64,000 bases of DNA from Firmicutes bacterium ASF500 (GCA_000492175.2 CP097573.1:3410001-3474000), one strand, 5' to 3'. Counted from the first letter of the stretch, positions 1-8,057 are shown. The notes: a model not told the origin generated them from the sequence alone. Numbers and translations are program-made.

Positions 1-370
1 AGCATGGCGCCGTTGCACCAAACTGTTACTTCCCTCCGAAATATCAAAATGTTCTTTATGCGTGGAAAGCCTTGATTTTACTGGCTTTTCGCTCCTCTTC
101 TCGGATTATTTTTCTCCTCGGATAATGCGCCTTATCCGAGATCTCAGATAAGGCGCAATTATACACCACCCAGAGGTTGGTGCATTGCGTTCTCCGAAGG
201 CTCCTCGCCGGAGGGCTGTGATTTTCCGCAGTCATAGTCTGCTCCAAATCATACAGGGGACGCTACGCTTCCCCTGCGCTGGCTGCCGCCAGCTACCCTT
301 TTGTGGACTTGCCCTCTGGGGACACCTTGCGCTGCAAGCTGTTCCCAGCCGACAAGTTTCATAAAATATG
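1..370. other. non-coding flank of mobile-element remnant
   Basis: I see no convincing gene here; the short minus-strand reading frames show no recognisable protein features. The stretch contains the nested palindrome described separately and then a GC-rich segment. It lies beside relaxase and IS sequences, so it is probably part of the same acquired element. The window begins inside it, so its true extent is unknown. Confidence 0.4.
120..157. repeat. nested palindrome, possible recombinase site
   Basis: Two overlapping palindromes are visible. Positions 120-137 read GGATAATGCGCCTTATCC, palindromic except for one mismatched pair. Positions 126-157 form a 32-bp palindrome centred on GAGATCTC (138-145), with arms beginning TGCGCCTTATC and one mismatched pair. 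A further half-copy of the unit continues to about 162. Such an array of head-to-head sites could be a recombinase or regulator binding site at the edge of a mobile element; that role is inferred only from position and symmetry. Confidence 0.55.
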
Positions 371-400
371 CTATCTTTTCGATAGGCGATGAAGTATAAT
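371..400 (+). promoter_or_regulatory. promoter with operator-like inverted repeat
   Basis: A perfect -10 box TATAAT lies at 395-400, 38 bases before the start codon of the metallo-hydrolase gene. The inverted repeat CTATC-N5-GATAG (371-385) covers the expected -35 position, and the -35 hexamer itself is poor. This arrangement suits a promoter controlled by a dimeric regulator, which is an inference. Confidence 0.5.
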
Positions 401-438
401 GAAGATGACAACAAATTAGAAATTGTAGAGGTTAATTT

Positions 439-1233
439 ATGAAAATCATATCATTGGTAGAAAATAGAACGAAATCAGATTGTATGGTAAAACATGGACT
501 ATCACTTTATATCGAAACAAGGACACATAAAATTTTATTTGATTTAGGTCCAGACAATACATTGTTTGACAATGCAGTTAGAAGAAATATTGATATTTCA
601 AAGGTGGATACGGTTATTGTTTCACATGGGCACTTTGACCATGGAGGTGCTTTGAAAAAGTTTTTAGAGGTCAATTCTTTAGCTAATATTTATGTACAGA
701 AAGAAGCTTTTGAACCACATTACAGCAAAATTTTATTTTTTAAAATACCTGTTGGAATTGATAGTAAACTCAAGTCAAATAGACAGGTGATACTGTTGGA
801 TGGCGATTATAAAATTGATGATGAATTATCATTGTTTACAGTGAGTAAAACAAATAAATTTTATTCTCCTGCTAATAATGCTCTTTATGGTGAAAATGGA
901 AAAGATAATTTTAGACACGAGCAAAATTTGATTATTTCAGAAAATCAAGTAGTACTTATTATGGGGTGTGGACATACTGGTGTTGTCAATATAATGGAAG
1001 AAGCAGAAAAGTATAAACCTGATTTTTGCGTTGGAGGTTTCCATTTATTCAATCCGCTCACAAAGAAAACAGTGTCAAAAGAATTGTTAAATGGCATTGT
1101 AACGGAACTTCAGAAATATAAAGATACTGAGTTTTATACTTGTCATTGTACAGGGAAGAAAGCATTTGACTATTTATCTCATCAAATGAGTAATATGCAC
1201 CATATGTCTTGTGGTGAAAGTGTTGAAATTTAA
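439..1233 (+). CDS. MBL-fold metallo-hydrolase
   Basis: This 264-aa protein has the metallo-beta-lactamase-fold signature SHGHFDHGGAL near residues 62-72 (HxHxDH, binding two metal ions). Later metal-ligand candidates are in GCGHTGV and GGFHLF. The length and motif spacing fit the subgroup annotated as dihydropteridine/RFaP-synthase-like or general MBL hydrolases; the substrate cannot be told from sequence. A weak GAGG-type ribosome site lies before the ATG. The gene is strikingly AT-rich compared with the GC-rich chromosome and sits next to relaxase and IS sequences, so it is probably acquired cargo. It appears complete and has its own promoter. Confidence 0.8.
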   Translation: MKIISLVENRTKSDCMVKHGLSLYIETRTHKILFDLGPDNTLFDNAVRRNIDISKVDTVIVSHGHFDHGGALKKFLEVNSLANIYVQKEAFEPHYSKILFFKIPVGIDSKLKSNRQVILLDGDYKIDDELSLFTVSKTNKFYSPANNALYGENGKDNFRHEQNLIISENQVVLIMGCGHTGVVNIMEEAEKYKPDFCVGGFHLFNPLTKKTVSKELLNGIVTELQKYKDTEFYTCHCTGKKAFDYLSHQMSNMHHMSCGESVEI

Positions 1234-1513
1234 TATTTTAGAAAGTTAAATTCTAATTTTTATCATTCTTTCACCGCCCATCTTCTTGCCCTTCGGACAA
1301 GAAGCATCCCTCGCTTTCAGCTCGGTCAATTCAAGTTTGTTATTCCACACACATCGGGTCAACTTGCCCCGAACTTTTATAACTAAATACCCGCCGCCCA
1401 CACAGCGGCACACCGAGCAGGAAATCTGAAAAAGGTCTCCTGCTTTTTTTCTGCCCAAAATGAGGTGGTAAAACGCCACCCCATCCACCAATTACCGAAA
1501 GGAGGGACACGAA
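1234..1513. other. intergenic region upstream of relaxase
   Basis: No gene is supported. A small inverted repeat GGTGG-N7-CCACC lies at 1464-1480, and a GAAAGGAGGG ribosome site directly precedes the relaxase start. In MobA/MobL systems the transfer origin is usually just upstream of the relaxase gene, so this stretch is the best place to look for an oriT remnant. No known oriT core is recognised. Confidence 0.35.
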
Positions 1514-2143
1514 ATGCCCTGTCCACACAACGAAATCACGATTGTGCAGCGCAGCCAGCGGCAGTCTGCGGTTGCTGCCGCTGCTTACCAAAGCGGCGAA
1601 AAGCTGTTCTGTGAATACGACCAGCAAGTGAAGCACTACCCGGAAAAGCGTGGTATCGTCCACAATGAAATCCTGCTCCCGGCAAATGCCCTGCCAGAGT
1701 ATGCAGACCGCAATACCTTATGGAACGCTGCCGAAGCGGTTGAGAAGCAATGGAACTCCCAGCTTGCAAGGCGGTGGGTGCTTACCATCCCCAGAGAGAT
1801 ACCGCCTGACCAGTACGCTGTCCTTGTCCGGGAGTTTTGTAAGCAGCAGTTTGTTTCCAAAGGCATAATCGTTGACTTTGCCATCCATGACCCCCATCCG
1901 CCGGGACACAATCCCCACGCCCATGTCCTGCTGACTATGAGGGCAATGGACGAACATGGGAAATGGCTTCCCAAGAGCCGCAAGGTTTATGACCTTGATG
2001 AAAACGGGGAACGGATAAAACTTCCGTCCGGCAGGTGGAAAAGCCACAAGGAGGATACGGTTGACTGGAATGACCAGAAGTATTGTGAAATCTGGCGGCA
2101 TGAATGGGAGGTCATCCAGAACCGCTATCTGGAAGCCAATGAC
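1514..2143 (+). pseudogene. MobA/MobL relaxase, truncated by IS
   Basis: The first 210 codons read as the N-terminal relaxase domain of the MobA/MobL family: AAAAAYQSGE near residues 15-24, and HNPHAHVLLTMR around 132-143 with the histidine cluster expected to bind the catalytic metal. Such proteins nick DNA at the transfer origin during conjugative mobilization. The reading frame meets the terminal repeat of the IS21 element exactly after codon 210 and then continues into insertion sequence DNA. The helicase/primase or C-terminal half is missing, and its continuation is not found on the far side of the IS. It is very likely non-functional for transfer, although the intact relaxase core could still be made. 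A strong AGGAGGG site precedes the ATG. Confidence 0.88.
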
Positions 2144-2218
2144 TGTCAACGCCAATATGAAATTGTAAGAAAACGCCGAAGAAATTTTGTAGTTTTTCGG
2201 CGGGGGTGGGTAACAAAA

Positions 2219-3016
2219 TCAGCAGCTGCCTTGCTCAAAAAGAGTGTTCACGATTTGCTGTTTCTGACGCATAAATTCTTTGCGTTCTTTCAGGCGGTAA
2301 GACTCACCCTTGATGTTGATAACGGTGCAGTGATGCAGTACACGATCCAGGATGGCGGAGGCGATGGTGACGTCGGCAAAGACCTCGTTCCACTGGGAGA
2401 AAGTCTTGTTGGAGGTAAAAACGGTAGACGTTTTTTCATACCGTCTGGCAATGAGCTGGAAAAAGAGATTTGCGCCCTGGATATCCATAGGGAGATAGCC
2501 GATTTCGTCAATGATGAGCATCCTGTACTTGGCCAGAACTTTGAGCTTGTCCGGCAGGCGGTTCTCAAAGTGGGCCTTTTTGAGCTGCTCAATAAGCTGG
2601 TGGCAGTTGATGTAGTAGGTGGAGAAACGGTGCTGTGCTGCCACCAGGCCCAGGGCGGAGGCCAAATGGGTCTTGCCCACGCCTGGCGGGCCGAGGAAAA
2701 CCACATTCTCCCCGTTCTCCAGGAAGCGCATGGTGGCCAACTCATCGATTTGGCGTTTATCGATGGAGGGCTGGAAAGAGAAATCGAAGTCGTCCAGGGT
2801 CTTCTTAATGGGGAAGCCAGACATCTGGATCTGCTTCTCATAGGCCCGTTTCCGCTTGGATTTGGCTTCTTCTGAGAAAATGTGATCCAAAACCTCCACA
2901 ATGTTGAGCTTGTCCGCCACCGCCCGTTCCAGGTAGTTGTCCAGAATCTCCAGGGTGTTTTTCATTTTAAGGGCTTCCAGGTTTTCCCTCAGCCTGTCCA
3001 TAGTAAATTCAGTCAT
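2219..3016 (-). CDS. istB: IS21 helper ATPase IstB
   Basis: This 265-aa AAA+ ATPase assists the IS21 transposase in target selection. The Walker A motif GPPGVGKT is near residues 111-118 and the Walker B IIDEIGYLP about 55 residues later, typical of the DnaC-like IstB family. The start chosen is the ATG that overlaps the istA stop by 8 bases (ATGACTGA), preceded by GAGGTG within istA; translational coupling of this kind is the rule for IS21. An earlier in-frame ATG would add MTRCC. Length and motifs are intact, so the element may be active. Confidence 0.93.
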   Translation of the reverse strand: MTEFTMDRLRENLEALKMKNTLEILDNYLERAVADKLNIVEVLDHIFSEEAKSKRKRAYEKQIQMSGFPIKKTLDDFDFSFQPSIDKRQIDELATMRFLENGENVVFLGPPGVGKTHLASALGLVAAQHRFSTYYINCHQLIEQLKKAHFENRLPDKLKVLAKYRMLIIDEIGYLPMDIQGANLFFQLIARRYEKTSTVFTSNKTFSQWNEVFADVTIASAILDRVLHHCTVINIKGESYRLKERKEFMRQKQQIVNTLFEQGSC

Positions 3017-4232
3017 ACAGCACCTCGTCATATCTGGATAAATCAGAGGGTTTCAAGGGGAAATCTATCACTTTGCCCTGTTCCAGCAGAATATTTTCTG
3101 CATCCATTGTCTGCTTCAACGTAAGCCTTCGGTAATGCTGAGGATTGACAACCATGTCCTTCCTTTGATACGATATTCGGTGCAGAGCGATCTGCTTGCC
3201 TTCATAGTAGGCCGCCAGCATACTGTCGAGGGCTACGACTGCCACATCTTTGCCGACATACTCCGCTGGCACGGAGTACTGATTGCCGGCGTAGGAGATG
3301 AGGCAGTCTTTTTGTACCCGCCTAAGGTTGATCTTGTCGATGATGTACTCTCTGGAGAGGGGACTCAACCCCTCCTTTTTCAGCCGCTCAAAAGGAACCT
3401 CGTTCGTGGTGGCATGAACTTTGCCATTGACCTTATTACACCAAGCCAAGGCTTGTCCATTCAAATCTGCCAGGCTGTTGTACTTGATCCCGACCATGAA
3501 GTTGTCCCGCACAAACTGCACCGTCCGCTCCACTTTTCCTTTCGTCTGGCCACGGTAGGGGCGGCACAGGATGGGCTTGAACCCGTAAAATCCCGCAAAG
3601 TCCTCAAACTGCCGGTTCAGAGTAGAGTCCTCCTGTTTCAGCAGCCGCTTAATGACCACCTGCTTCATGTTGTCGTACAGGATTTCCTCCGGGTACCCGC
3701 CAAAGTACCGGAATGCGTTCTGGTGACACCGAATCAGTGTGTTTGTGCTCATATCCGTTACAAATTCGATGTACCGCATCCGCGAGTACCCCAGTATCAT
3801 GAGAAAACAGTACAGCTTCTTCCACTTCCCATCCTCGTACACCAGGTGATCCTCGAAGAATCCCCAGTCCATCTGCCCCTGCTTTCCCGGCATCGTCTCA
3901 AACCGCACTGTTGCTTTCTCATTCAAGTCCATCTTCCGGCTGCTCACATACGCCTTGACGATGCTGTAGCCTCCGTCGAATCCCATTTCCCGCAGCTTCT
4001 CCAGGATCCGCAGCGCCGAATACGGCGCTTCCTCCAGCCACTCGTCCACGATCTGCTTGTACGGATCCATCTTTGTTGGCTTCGGTTCGCTCAATGTGTA
4101 CTCCGGCTTCTGCGGCGATTCCGCGTACCGCTTTGCCGTCCGCGGGTCCATGTGGTACTTCCGTCCCAGCTCCACATAGCTAAGTCCTTTCTGTCTGTCG
4201 CTTCGGATATCCATCCACTGTGCTCCTTTCAT
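3009..4232 (-). CDS. istA: IS21 transposase IstA
   Basis: This DDE transposase of about 407 aa joins IS21 ends to target DNA. An N-terminal helix-turn-helix region (LSYVELGRKYHMDPRTAKRY) precedes the RNase H-like core. The catalytic triad can be placed at the D of QMDWG, the D of ILYDNMK and the E of KGKVERTVQF. A C-terminal beta-rich domain follows. The ATG at 4232 has GGGAG upstream; an alternative ATG six codons later has AAAGGAG. The stop overlaps the istB start. No frameshift or internal stop is seen. Confidence 0.92.
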   Translation of the reverse strand: MKGAQWMDIRSDRQKGLSYVELGRKYHMDPRTAKRYAESPQKPEYTLSEPKPTKMDPYKQIVDEWLEEAPYSALRILEKLREMGFDGGYSIVKAYVSSRKMDLNEKATVRFETMPGKQGQMDWGFFEDHLVYEDGKWKKLYCFLMILGYSRMRYIEFVTDMSTNTLIRCHQNAFRYFGGYPEEILYDNMKQVVIKRLLKQEDSTLNRQFEDFAGFYGFKPILCRPYRGQTKGKVERTVQFVRDNFMVGIKYNSLADLNGQALAWCNKVNGKVHATTNEVPFERLKKEGLSPLSREYIIDKINLRRVQKDCLISYAGNQYSVPAEYVGKDVAVVALDSMLAAYYEGKQIALHRISYQRKDMVVNPQHYRRLTLKQTMDAENILLEQGKVIDFPLKPSDLSRYDEVLYD

Positions 4233-4355
4233 TTTCTGACTCCCTTTCCGGGCTCTTTTTCGCCCTATTGGGAGTCTATCTTTTTTTCGCCTCCTCCGCC
4301 ACAAAACTACATTTTTTCCTCGGCGTTTTTTTACATTTTATCACTGGCGCTGACA

Positions 4356-4421
4356 GGCCTCCGTTACTCGATTGTGGAGGCTGATGGGCACCTGAGCACA
4401 CAAGTTTTTTCGTTGTTCCAT
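4356..4421 (-). pseudogene. 5' stub of a gene cut by the IS
   Basis: The 22 codons starting MEQRKNLCAQVPISLHNRV, with a GGGAG ribosome site, run exactly into the right end of the IS21 element. The opening resembles small ribbon-helix-helix-like accessory proteins common in clostridial conjugative elements; this comes from memory of the family and is tentative. The rest of the gene is absent from the other side of the IS, where a relaxase in the opposite orientation is found instead. Confidence 0.55.
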
Positions 4422-4554
4422 GCTGCTGTCTCCCTTCTTGATGGTGAAGCAAGTATATCGGGAAAGCCAAACGAAAGCTATCACCACAACCACCAACGAT
4501 TCAGAGACAAAGCAAGCATAAGCGCCAATGTGAACAGAACGGAGGACGAGAAAA

Positions 4555-4593
4555 GCCCCCAGCCTGCTGGAACATCTCCTACAGGCTGGGGGC
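4555..4593 (-). terminator. rho-independent terminator
   Basis: The 12-bp stem GCCCCCAGCCTG with its complement is followed by TTTT on the minus strand. It overlaps the last codons and stop of the gene at 4579-5289. Confidence 0.8.
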
Positions 4594-5289
4594 GGGCGGC
4601 TTTTTCCTTTTGGGAGCTTTCTCTGGTGGGCTGGGCTGGCCCTCCATGGTGATCTGCCCATCTACCTGCGTCACAGCCTGACGGTCTCCATGTTCTTTAT
4701 CGGCAGCGGTTCGGATACCCTCTCCTTGGGATGTTTCAGCGGAAACCAGCCAGCCCTTTTGGAGCAGTCCATCCATAAGCTCAGCCACAAATTGATTCCC
4801 GATCTTGTTGCACCTGTCCTTGTCACAAAGGCGGCGGATTTCAAAGTGCTCCGCGACATGGACCGCAACAGGAGCTACGATATAGAGATTCCTGCGCGTT
4901 GTTCTGCATTTTTTCAGGATATACTCTGTAATCTCATCCCGCTTTGCCTCCAGCTCCGCCCGGTATCCCTCGTCGCTCAGGTCTCGGTATTCCTCATAGC
5001 GGTCAGTATGGTAACAACGAAAGGTCTGCGCTTTCGATAGCTGTTCCTGCAAAGACTGGATGTTGTCCTCATCCAGCACACCGCTGAAACTGCTGGGGTG
5101 CAGGTAGAGGTCCTGCTGGCCCTTAGTTACGGTGTCGCAGCACCCGTTGTGGCCCAGGGTGAGCGTCCAACCCAATGATTTGAACAGGCGGCGGCTTTCC
5201 TCTTTGAAGGCGGCCTTGTCAGAATCACTTGACCAACCGGAGACATAACCCTCGGTGTGGATGCGAAAATATACTTTCCGGTATGCCAT
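4579..5289 (-). CDS. hypothetical protein of mobile-element remnant
   Basis: This 236-aa soluble protein of unknown function starts MAYRKVYFRIHTEGY, with a GGAGGAAATT site just upstream of its ATG. No catalytic motif or membrane segment is recognised. The middle part is charged and helical, and the C-terminus is rich in proline and lysine (PPEKAPKRKKPPAPSL), which is probably disordered. It lies between the IS element and the tRNA gene and ends in a strong terminator that overlaps the coding sequence. The position suggests an accessory gene of the integrated element. It appears complete. Confidence 0.6.
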   Translation of the reverse strand: MAYRKVYFRIHTEGYVSGWSSDSDKAAFKEESRRLFKSLGWTLTLGHNGCCDTVTKGQQDLYLHPSSFSGVLDEDNIQSLQEQLSKAQTFRCYHTDRYEEYRDLSDEGYRAELEAKRDEITEYILKKCRTTRRNLYIVAPVAVHVAEHFEIRRLCDKDRCNKIGNQFVAELMDGLLQKGWLVSAETSQGEGIRTAADKEHGDRQAVTQVDGQITMEGQPSPPEKAPKRKKPPAPSL

Positions 5290-5341
5290 GTTGAATTTCC
5301 TCCTAAATTTTTAAACTTTTAATTGGCAGACAAATGAAAAA

Positions 5342-5388
5342 AGCCGCCCTCGGCCCATCGGATCATATCCGACAGGCCGAGGGCGGCT
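5342..5388. terminator. hairpin with T-rich flanks both sides
   Basis: The 14-bp stem AGCCGCCCTCGGCC pairs with its complement at 5375-5388. T-rich sequence follows on both strands (TTTTTTCATTT on minus, GGTTTTCTTTG on plus), so it could terminate in either direction. No intact gene ends here on either strand; it may have served a gene lost from the element. Confidence 0.6.
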
Positions 5389-5578
5389 GGTTTTCTTTGT
5401 TTGGAAGCTCCAGGGAATCGCTCGGGAGTTCGAACCCCTTCACTTTCTGGAACCCCTTCTAGAAGGGCTGAAAAGGGCTGTTTTGCATCTTTTTCACATT
5501 ATTTCAAAATAACGCTTCCAATAATTTCAAGTTGCAACTTTTTCGCTCTGTTTTTGCTGTATTCTTTTTAAAATATGG

Positions 5579-5606
5579 AAAACACCGCATTTTCATGCGG
5601 TGTTTT
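5579..5606 (-). terminator. terminator after tRNA-Leu
   Basis: A perfect 12-bp stem AAAACACCGCAT with a 4-base loop follows the tRNA by about 30 bases on the minus strand. The stem ends in TTTT. Confidence 0.8.
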
Positions 5607-5635
5607 CTGCCTGCATCTTTTTTGGCGACACAGGT

Positions 5636-5722
5636 TGGTGCGGCTGACGGGAGTCGAACCCGTACGCCCGTCCGGACACAAGCACCTCAAGCTTGCCAGT
5701 CTACCAATTCCAGCACAGCCGC
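5636..5722 (-). tRNA. tRNA-Leu (anticodon GAG)
   Basis: The minus strand folds as a class II tRNA: acceptor GCGGCTG pairs with CAGCCGC, the D arm contains TTGGTAGAC, and the anticodon stem CAAGC/GCTTG encloses loop TTGAGGT, giving anticodon GAG (reads CUC/CUU leucine codons). A long variable arm typical of tRNA-Leu and the T arm ACGGGTTCGACTCCCGT follow. The 3' ACCA is encoded (discriminator at 5639, CCA at 5636-5638). Its position next to an element remnant makes it a candidate integration target, though no duplicated 3' end is seen. Confidence 0.95.
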
Positions 5723-5752
5723 AGAACGTGACAGAAGCAAGTCACTTTTGAT

Positions 5753-5781
5753 ATTATACTGTCCTTGGCGGGATTTGTCAA
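5753..5781 (-). promoter_or_regulatory. consensus promoter of tRNA-Leu
   Basis: Reading the minus strand, -35 TTGACA (5781-5776), a 17-base spacer and -10 TATAAT (5758-5753) give a perfect vegetative promoter about 30 bases before the tRNA. Confidence 0.9.
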
Positions 5782-5840
5782 CGGGATTTTTCAATTCTGG
5801 GGCAAAAATTTATTTTTGTTCAAAAAGGCGATTTCCGATA

Positions 5841-5869
5841 TTGAAACATAGGCGCTCCGGTGCTATGAT
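5841..5869 (+). promoter_or_regulatory. promoter of GH13 gene
   Basis: -35 TTGAAA (5841-5846), a 17-base spacer and -10 TATGAT (5864-5869) lie 47 bases before the start codon at 5917. Confidence 0.8.
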
Positions 5870-5916
5870 AATCGCGGCATGGACCATGAATTTTGACCGG
5901 AAGGAGCGGGGACAGA

Positions 5917-7758
5917 ATGAAAAAGCAAACTGATTTTGACCGCCGTCTGGAGCGGCGCTATGACGAGCTGAAATGGCTGTACTGCGAGCTGTATCACAAC
6001 GATACCCAGGCCTTCGGATACTTTTTAAAAATGCTGAGGAGCTGCTGGAGCCAGCGGAAGCGGGCGCTTCGGGCCCAGGACAGCCTCCGGGAGGCCGACC
6101 CCGGCTGGTACCGCCGGCGGGAGCTGCTGGGCATGATGCTCTATGTGGACGCCTTTGCCGGAAATCTGAAGGGGGTCAAAGGGAAGCTGTCCTATCTGGA
6201 GGAGTGCGGGGTGAACTATCTCCACCTGATGCCCCTGCTGAACACCCCCAAGGGCCGTAGCGACGGGGGCTACGCCGTCAGCGATTTCCGGTCCGTCCGG
6301 CCCGATCTGGGTACCATGGACGACCTGGAGAAGCTGGCCGACGCCTGCCGGAAGCGGGGGATCAGTCTCTGCCTGGACTTTGTGATGAACCACACCAGCG
6401 AGGACCATGAGTGGGCCCGGCGGGCCCGGGCGGGGGAGAGCGGCTATCGGGAGCGGTATTTCTTCTACGACAGCTGGGCGGTCCCCATGGAGTTTGAAAA
6501 GACGGTCCCCCAGGTATTCCCCACCACGGCGCCGGGCAGCTTTACCCAGCTGGAGGACGGGCAGATCGTGATGACCAGCTTCTATCCCTACCAGTGGGAC
6601 CTGAACTACGCCAACCCCGCGGTGTTCAACGACATGACGGAAAATCTGCTGTTTCTGGCTAACCGGGGGATGGACGTGCTGCGGCTGGACGCCATTCCCT
6701 ACATATGGAAGGAGCTGGGGACCGATTGCCGGAACCTGCCCCAGGTCCACACCTTGTCCCGGATGCTGCGCATCGCCTGCGAGGTCGTCTGTCCCAGCGT
6801 TCTGCTGCTGGGGGAGGTGGTGATGGAGCCCTCCAAGGTGGCCGCCTATTTCGGCACCACCGAAAAGCCGGAGTGCCACATGCTCTACAACGTGACCACC
6901 ATGGCTACCACCTGGCACACCCTGGCAACCGGGGATGTCTCCCTGCTGAGGCGGCAGATGGAGGCCCTGTGCGCCCTGCCCAAGAGCTTTCTGTTTTTGA
7001 ACTACCTGCGCTGTCACGACGACATCGGCTGGGGGCTGGACTACCCCTGGCTCCGGTGGAGCTTCGGCATAGACGAGGTGGCCCACAAACGGTATCTCAA
7101 CGACTGGTTCACCGGCCGCTGGCCGGGGAGCGACAGCCGGGGGGAGCTGTACAACGACGACCCCCGTCTGGGGGACGCCCGGCTGTGCGGCACCACCGCC
7201 TCCCTGTGCGGCCTGGAGGCGGCGGTCTTTGAACAGGACCCCTTCAAGGTGGAGCGGGCGGTGGCCTGCGGCCTGACCCTCCACGCCTGGATGCTCTCCC
7301 AGAGCGGCATCCCCGTCATCTACAGCGGGGACGAGGTGGGCCAGCTCAACGACTACACCTATCACGACGACCCGGACAGGCGGGAGGACAGCCGGTATAT
7401 CCACCGGGGGGCCTTCCAGTGGGAGCTGGCCGGCCATAGAGATGACCTGGACACCCCCCAGGGCAAGCTGTTCCAGGGCCTGCGGCGGCTGGAGCAGCTG
7501 CGGGCGTCGGAGCCCTGCTTCGATGCCGGGGCGGACGTCTGGGTGGAGGACAGCGGCAGTCCCCATGTGCTGGCCCTGTGCCGCCGGACCGGGGAGCGGG
7601 AGCTGGTCTGCCTGTTCAATTTCAGCCAGAATTTTGTCCAGGCCGGGGTAAACCGGGAGGGGAGCTACACCGAGCTGATGTACGGCACGAGGTACGAGGA
7701 CATCCACAGTATTCAGCTTTGGCCCAACGGCTTTGCCTGGCTGCTGCGGGAGAGCTGA
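5917..7758 (+). CDS. amylosucrase-type GH13 glycosidase
   Basis: This 613-aa alpha-amylase-superfamily enzyme closely resembles amylosucrase (GH13_4), which cleaves sucrose and transfers or releases glucose. Catalytic residues can be placed: nucleophile D258 in VLRLDAIP, acid/base E300 in LLGEVV, and H367-D368 in CHDDIGW. The sucrose-specificity residues known from Neisseria amylosucrase also have counterparts: Asp in GRSDGGYAV (residue 116) and Arg in EDSRYIHR. No signal peptide is seen, so it acts in the cytoplasm. The ATG at 5917 has AAGGAG ten bases upstream. It lies just upstream of a sugar ABC importer and an alpha-galactosidase but has its own promoter and terminator. Sucrose hydrolase or phosphorylase activity is possible instead of glucan synthesis. 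Confidence 0.88.
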   Translation: MKKQTDFDRRLERRYDELKWLYCELYHNDTQAFGYFLKMLRSCWSQRKRALRAQDSLREADPGWYRRRELLGMMLYVDAFAGNLKGVKGKLSYLEECGVNYLHLMPLLNTPKGRSDGGYAVSDFRSVRPDLGTMDDLEKLADACRKRGISLCLDFVMNHTSEDHEWARRARAGESGYRERYFFYDSWAVPMEFEKTVPQVFPTTAPGSFTQLEDGQIVMTSFYPYQWDLNYANPAVFNDMTENLLFLANRGMDVLRLDAIPYIWKELGTDCRNLPQVHTLSRMLRIACEVVCPSVLLLGEVVMEPSKVAAYFGTTEKPECHMLYNVTTMATTWHTLATGDVSLLRRQMEALCALPKSFLFLNYLRCHDDIGWGLDYPWLRWSFGIDEVAHKRYLNDWFTGRWPGSDSRGELYNDDPRLGDARLCGTTASLCGLEAAVFEQDPFKVERAVACGLTLHAWMLSQSGIPVIYSGDEVGQLNDYTYHDDPDRREDSRYIHRGAFQWELAGHRDDLDTPQGKLFQGLRRLEQLRASEPCFDAGADVWVEDSGSPHVLALCRRTGERELVCLFNFSQNFVQAGVNREGSYTELMYGTRYEDIHSIQLWPNGFAWLLRES

Positions 7759-7785
7759 GGAGAGAGCACACAAAGCGTCTAAAAA

Positions 7786-7824
7786 CCGGCGGGACCGGGC
7801 GAAAAAAACGCCCAGTCCCGCCGG
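7786..7824 (+). terminator. terminator of GH13 gene
   Basis: Stem CCGGCGGGAC...GTCCCGCCGG with an A-rich loop is followed by CGCTTTT. It separates the GH13 gene from the ABC importer operon. Confidence 0.85.
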
Positions 7825-8057
7825 CGCTTTTGGCATAACACACCCCTTTTACGTTTTATACAAATGAAATCCTGTAAAATTGTACAGATTCAATGAATTT
7901 TTTGGTTATATTCCAGAATGTTGCCTAAAACTGCACCAGATGCGCCGTTTGCAACATTTTGGCATATTTGAAAAATTCAGCCTATTTACACCCTCGGGAA
8001 GTCGTATTATGATTTTGGCACAACCGCGGTAACAACATCAAGCAAAGGAGTGGAGTT
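7825..8057 (+). promoter_or_regulatory. AT-rich control region of sugar operon
   Basis: This 233-base AT-rich stretch must hold the importer promoter, but no hexamer pair is convincing. TATTAT near 8004 is a possible -10. An imperfect 16-bp palindrome, CTGTAAAATTGTACAG, near 7873-7888 and the repeated TTGCA/TGCAA words downstream could be operator sites for a LacI- or AraC-type regulator. No regulator gene is adjacent. Confidence 0.4.

Larger units (their letters stand above)
2144..4355 (-). mobile_element. IS21-family insertion sequence
   Basis: This is a complete 2212-bp element with both IS21-type genes, istA then istB, on the minus strand. The ends are 54-bp imperfect inverted repeats beginning TGTCA(A/G)CGCCA (2144-2197 and 4302-4355), sharing blocks such as AAAACGCCGA and TGTAGTTTT. 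IS21 elements normally duplicate 4-8 bp of target, but the bases outside the ends (AATGAC on the left, GGCCTC on the right) do not match. The left flank is a relaxase gene and the right flank is a different truncated gene in opposite orientation. I infer a deletion or recombination event at the element after insertion. Confidence 0.92.

Noticed and set aside
1246..1663. Minus-strand short frames upstream of and within the relaxase gene
   Set aside because: No ribosome sites or recognisable features, and part overlaps the clear MobA/MobL domain.
3135..4652. 505-aa plus-strand open frame across istA
   Set aside because: It crosses the IS boundary into unrelated DNA and opposes an intact DDE transposase.
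6025..7836. 603-aa minus-strand open frame opposite the GH13 gene
   Set aside because: The plus strand has all GH13 catalytic motifs and a promoter. The reverse frame is low-complexity and runs across the terminator.
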